NCBI GenBank assembly: GCA_009192285.1
Contig: WBVU01000010.1
Location: forward strand, 558,001-622,000
DNA from: Morchella semilibera
Lineage: Eukaryota; Ascomycota; Pezizomycetes; Pezizales; Morchellaceae
DNA: 64,000 nt
Direction of reading: 5' to 3'
Part shown: positions 62,311 through 64,000 of the stretch, piece after piece
Layout: each line of letters starts with the position of its first letter
Position numbering within the stretch: position 1 is the stretch's first letter
Position numbers and translations under genes: made by a program
Notes under the pieces: model-generated
Databases searched by the model: none
What the model saw: only the letters and a program-made list of their open reading frames with translations
What the model was told of the DNA's origin: nothing

Positions 62311-64000
62311 ATGCCTGTGAGTACTCCTACCAACGCGACCCCCCAAAAAGGATACTTATAGCTAACAACATTGGAATAGTCGAGTCTGGCCCTCTTGTTG
62401 TCGCCGATTTATCATTTGTTTCTTGAGGTCTTTTTATTTTGGAGAAATGTTTACACTCCGGCCACAGCTTCTGTGCTATTTGTCTGGCCGTAGTTCACAA
62501 GAGCTAACACGTGAGGTCTGCGAGGACACAGAAGCTATGGGCTTGGTACACAAAAAAGAAGCCAAAGGATCACCTACTAGAGCAACTTTCCAAGGCGAAA
62601 AACTACGAACAGTGGCAGAATACTGCAATTAAGCTCGATGAGGTTCTTGGGAATGATTTGTGGTATGTGCTGTTATATGCGCTCATGGATACCCAATAAC
62701 CAGCTCGTTGACAAGCTCTTTAGGCGACAGAACCCCACTAGTAAAGATTATGATTATAGACTCATCTACGAATGCCTTCAATGCTTAATAGAAGCAAGGG
62801 AGGAAGGCGATATTGTAAGGCTGGTGAACCTTGTCCGCTCTGGTAAGCTATCTACTCGATGCAGTCCGTGAGATTTTAAGACAGTTTTGATAACTAGTAT
62901 TACTGCAGGTCTTCTTCGCAATCTTGGAAACATATCTCATATAAACCTCTTCAACCGCTCATATGCCGGTAGCAAGCTCTTGATCGAGGATTATGTCTCC
63001 GAGGTTGTCACTTGTTTGAAGTACATCGCTAACCTCGAGTCAACTCCCCAACTCACGTCCCAGGCCAAGCTAGATCTTTTCCACGATACCAGACAATCGT
63101 TTGGGCGTTCGACGCTTGTTCTGCAGGGCGGTGCAATGTTTGGACTGTACCATCTCGGCATTGTCAAAGGCCTTCACCTCCGCGGCCTGCTACCCAGAAT
63201 CATAACAGGAACTGGCGTTGGGGCATTGATAGCTGCGCTCGTTGGGATACACCCAGATGAGGAGCTGATAAAGTTCCTCGCCGTTGATGGGATAGACCTC
63301 AGTGCTTTTGACACAAAAAAGAAAGAGGGTAGTTTGAAGAGAAAGATCATGCGATTTTGGAAGCACGGGTACTTTTTAGACGTAAAAGTACTTGAGGAGT
63401 GTGTGAGAGCCAATGTCGGTGACCTAACCTTCGATGAAGCCTACCAGAAAACTAAGCGAATTCTAAACATTACTGTTTCGACCGCCAAAAGGAACGAAGT
63501 CCCAAAGCTCCTTAACTATCTCACAGCGCCGAACGTGCTGATCTGGTCTGCTGCATGCGCTTCCAATGCAACCTCAACGCTCTACGATAGCGTTGAGCTA
63601 ATGTGCAAAGACGAGAACGGTGCCATCGTCCCTTGGGCCGCTCAAGAAATCATTTGGCAGCCCTGGACTCAAGCTTCCCACACCGACCGGGATTCCCCCC
63701 AAACACGCATCGCTGAGCTCTTTAACGTCAATCACTTCATTGTCTCCCAAGCCCGCCCGTACCTTGCACCCTTTCTAACGTCCGACCTCCACCGCCATGG
63801 GCGCCACGGCCTCACACTAAAGATCGCGCGCCTACTCGGGCTAGAAATCCGGCACAGACTCAGCCAACTCGATCTTCTCGGAGTGTTACCGCCCGGCCTG
63901 CGGACGTTCCTGGGGGACGAGACCATCCCGGGCGCTAGTGTCACGGTAGTCCCGCACCTCAGGTTGGCGGACTTTGAGCAACTACTGCAAAACCCAGATA
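62311..64000 (+). CDS. patatin-like (Tgl-type) protein, catalytic residues missing; 3' end cut by window
   Basis: Member of the fungal patatin-like phospholipase/Tgl group with an N-terminal DUF3336 region; a lipid-droplet or ER membrane location is inferred. Proposed exons: 62311-62316 (MP), 62380 to about 62495, about 62525-62662, 62724-62842, and 62909 to the window end. The second encodes a hydrophobic segment (LALLLSPIYHLFLEVFLFW). The junction between exons 2 and 3 is unresolved. DUF3336 motifs are YEQWQNTAIKLDEVLGNDLW, RQNPTSKDYDYRLI and HDTRQSFGRSTLVLQGGA. The oxyanion loop GGAMFG is present. The nucleophile elbow reads TGTGVGALIAAL, with Gly (GGC) where lipases have Ser. The usual catalytic DG(S/A) is replaced near PWTQASHTDRDSP. 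AELFNVNHFIVSQARPYLAPF is strongly family-like. Confidence 0.85.

Overview
The window looks like nuclear DNA of a filamentous ascomycete (Pezizomycotina). Its protein genes are split by short GT-AG introns, mostly 50-160 bases, often with CTAAC or CTGAC-like branch points. The set includes Zn2Cys6 transcription factors, a fungal MED19/Rox3, a mitochondrial Hsp78 and a fungal patatin-like protein. Gene density is low: 15 supported genes in 64 kb with long gene-free gaps. That fits a larger-genome lineage such as a truffle-like Pezizomycete, but this placement is inference only. I saw no tRNA, rRNA, CRISPR array or intact transposon.

Layout. 1-7.8 kb holds no gene I can support; its right part is homopolymer-rich. 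7.8-15.5 kb carries MED19 (minus) and RAD10/ERCC1 (plus) inside an island of microsatellites. 15.5-20.8 kb is a gap. 20.8-22.4 kb is a bHLH transcription factor (minus). 25.4-31.8 kb has a secreted HAD-type phosphatase (plus) and a divergent pair: a JmjC/cupin-8 hydroxylase (minus) and a PhoD-like phosphatase (plus). 34-40.2 kb has two divergent, related Zn2Cys6 regulators. 44.4-45.1 kb is a small MAPR/cytochrome b5-like haem protein (minus). 48.1-50.7 kb is Hsp78 (minus). 52.2-53.4 kb is a third, shorter Zn2Cys6 protein (plus). 54.4-64 kb is the densest block: V-ATPase subunit a (minus) back to back with proteasome ATPase RPT3 (plus), then a mitochondrial rhomboid protease, a TMA17/ADC17-like proteasome-assembly chaperone, and a patatin-domain protein cut by the window end.

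Most genes are independent housekeeping or regulatory functions. Loose themes are protein quality control (Hsp78, RPT3, TMA17, rhomboid) and transcription (MED19, bHLH, three Zn2Cys6). No biosynthetic cluster is visible. All exon structures were spliced by hand from reading-frame continuity, splice consensus and family conservation, so start codons and some junctions are uncertain.

The most unusual signals are: the palindrome TACATGTA, about 50 copies by eye where about one is expected, all outside coding exons; a patatin domain lacking both catalytic residues; several micro-exons, including a 16-base one; and a proteasome ATPase gene close to a likely proteasome chaperone gene.
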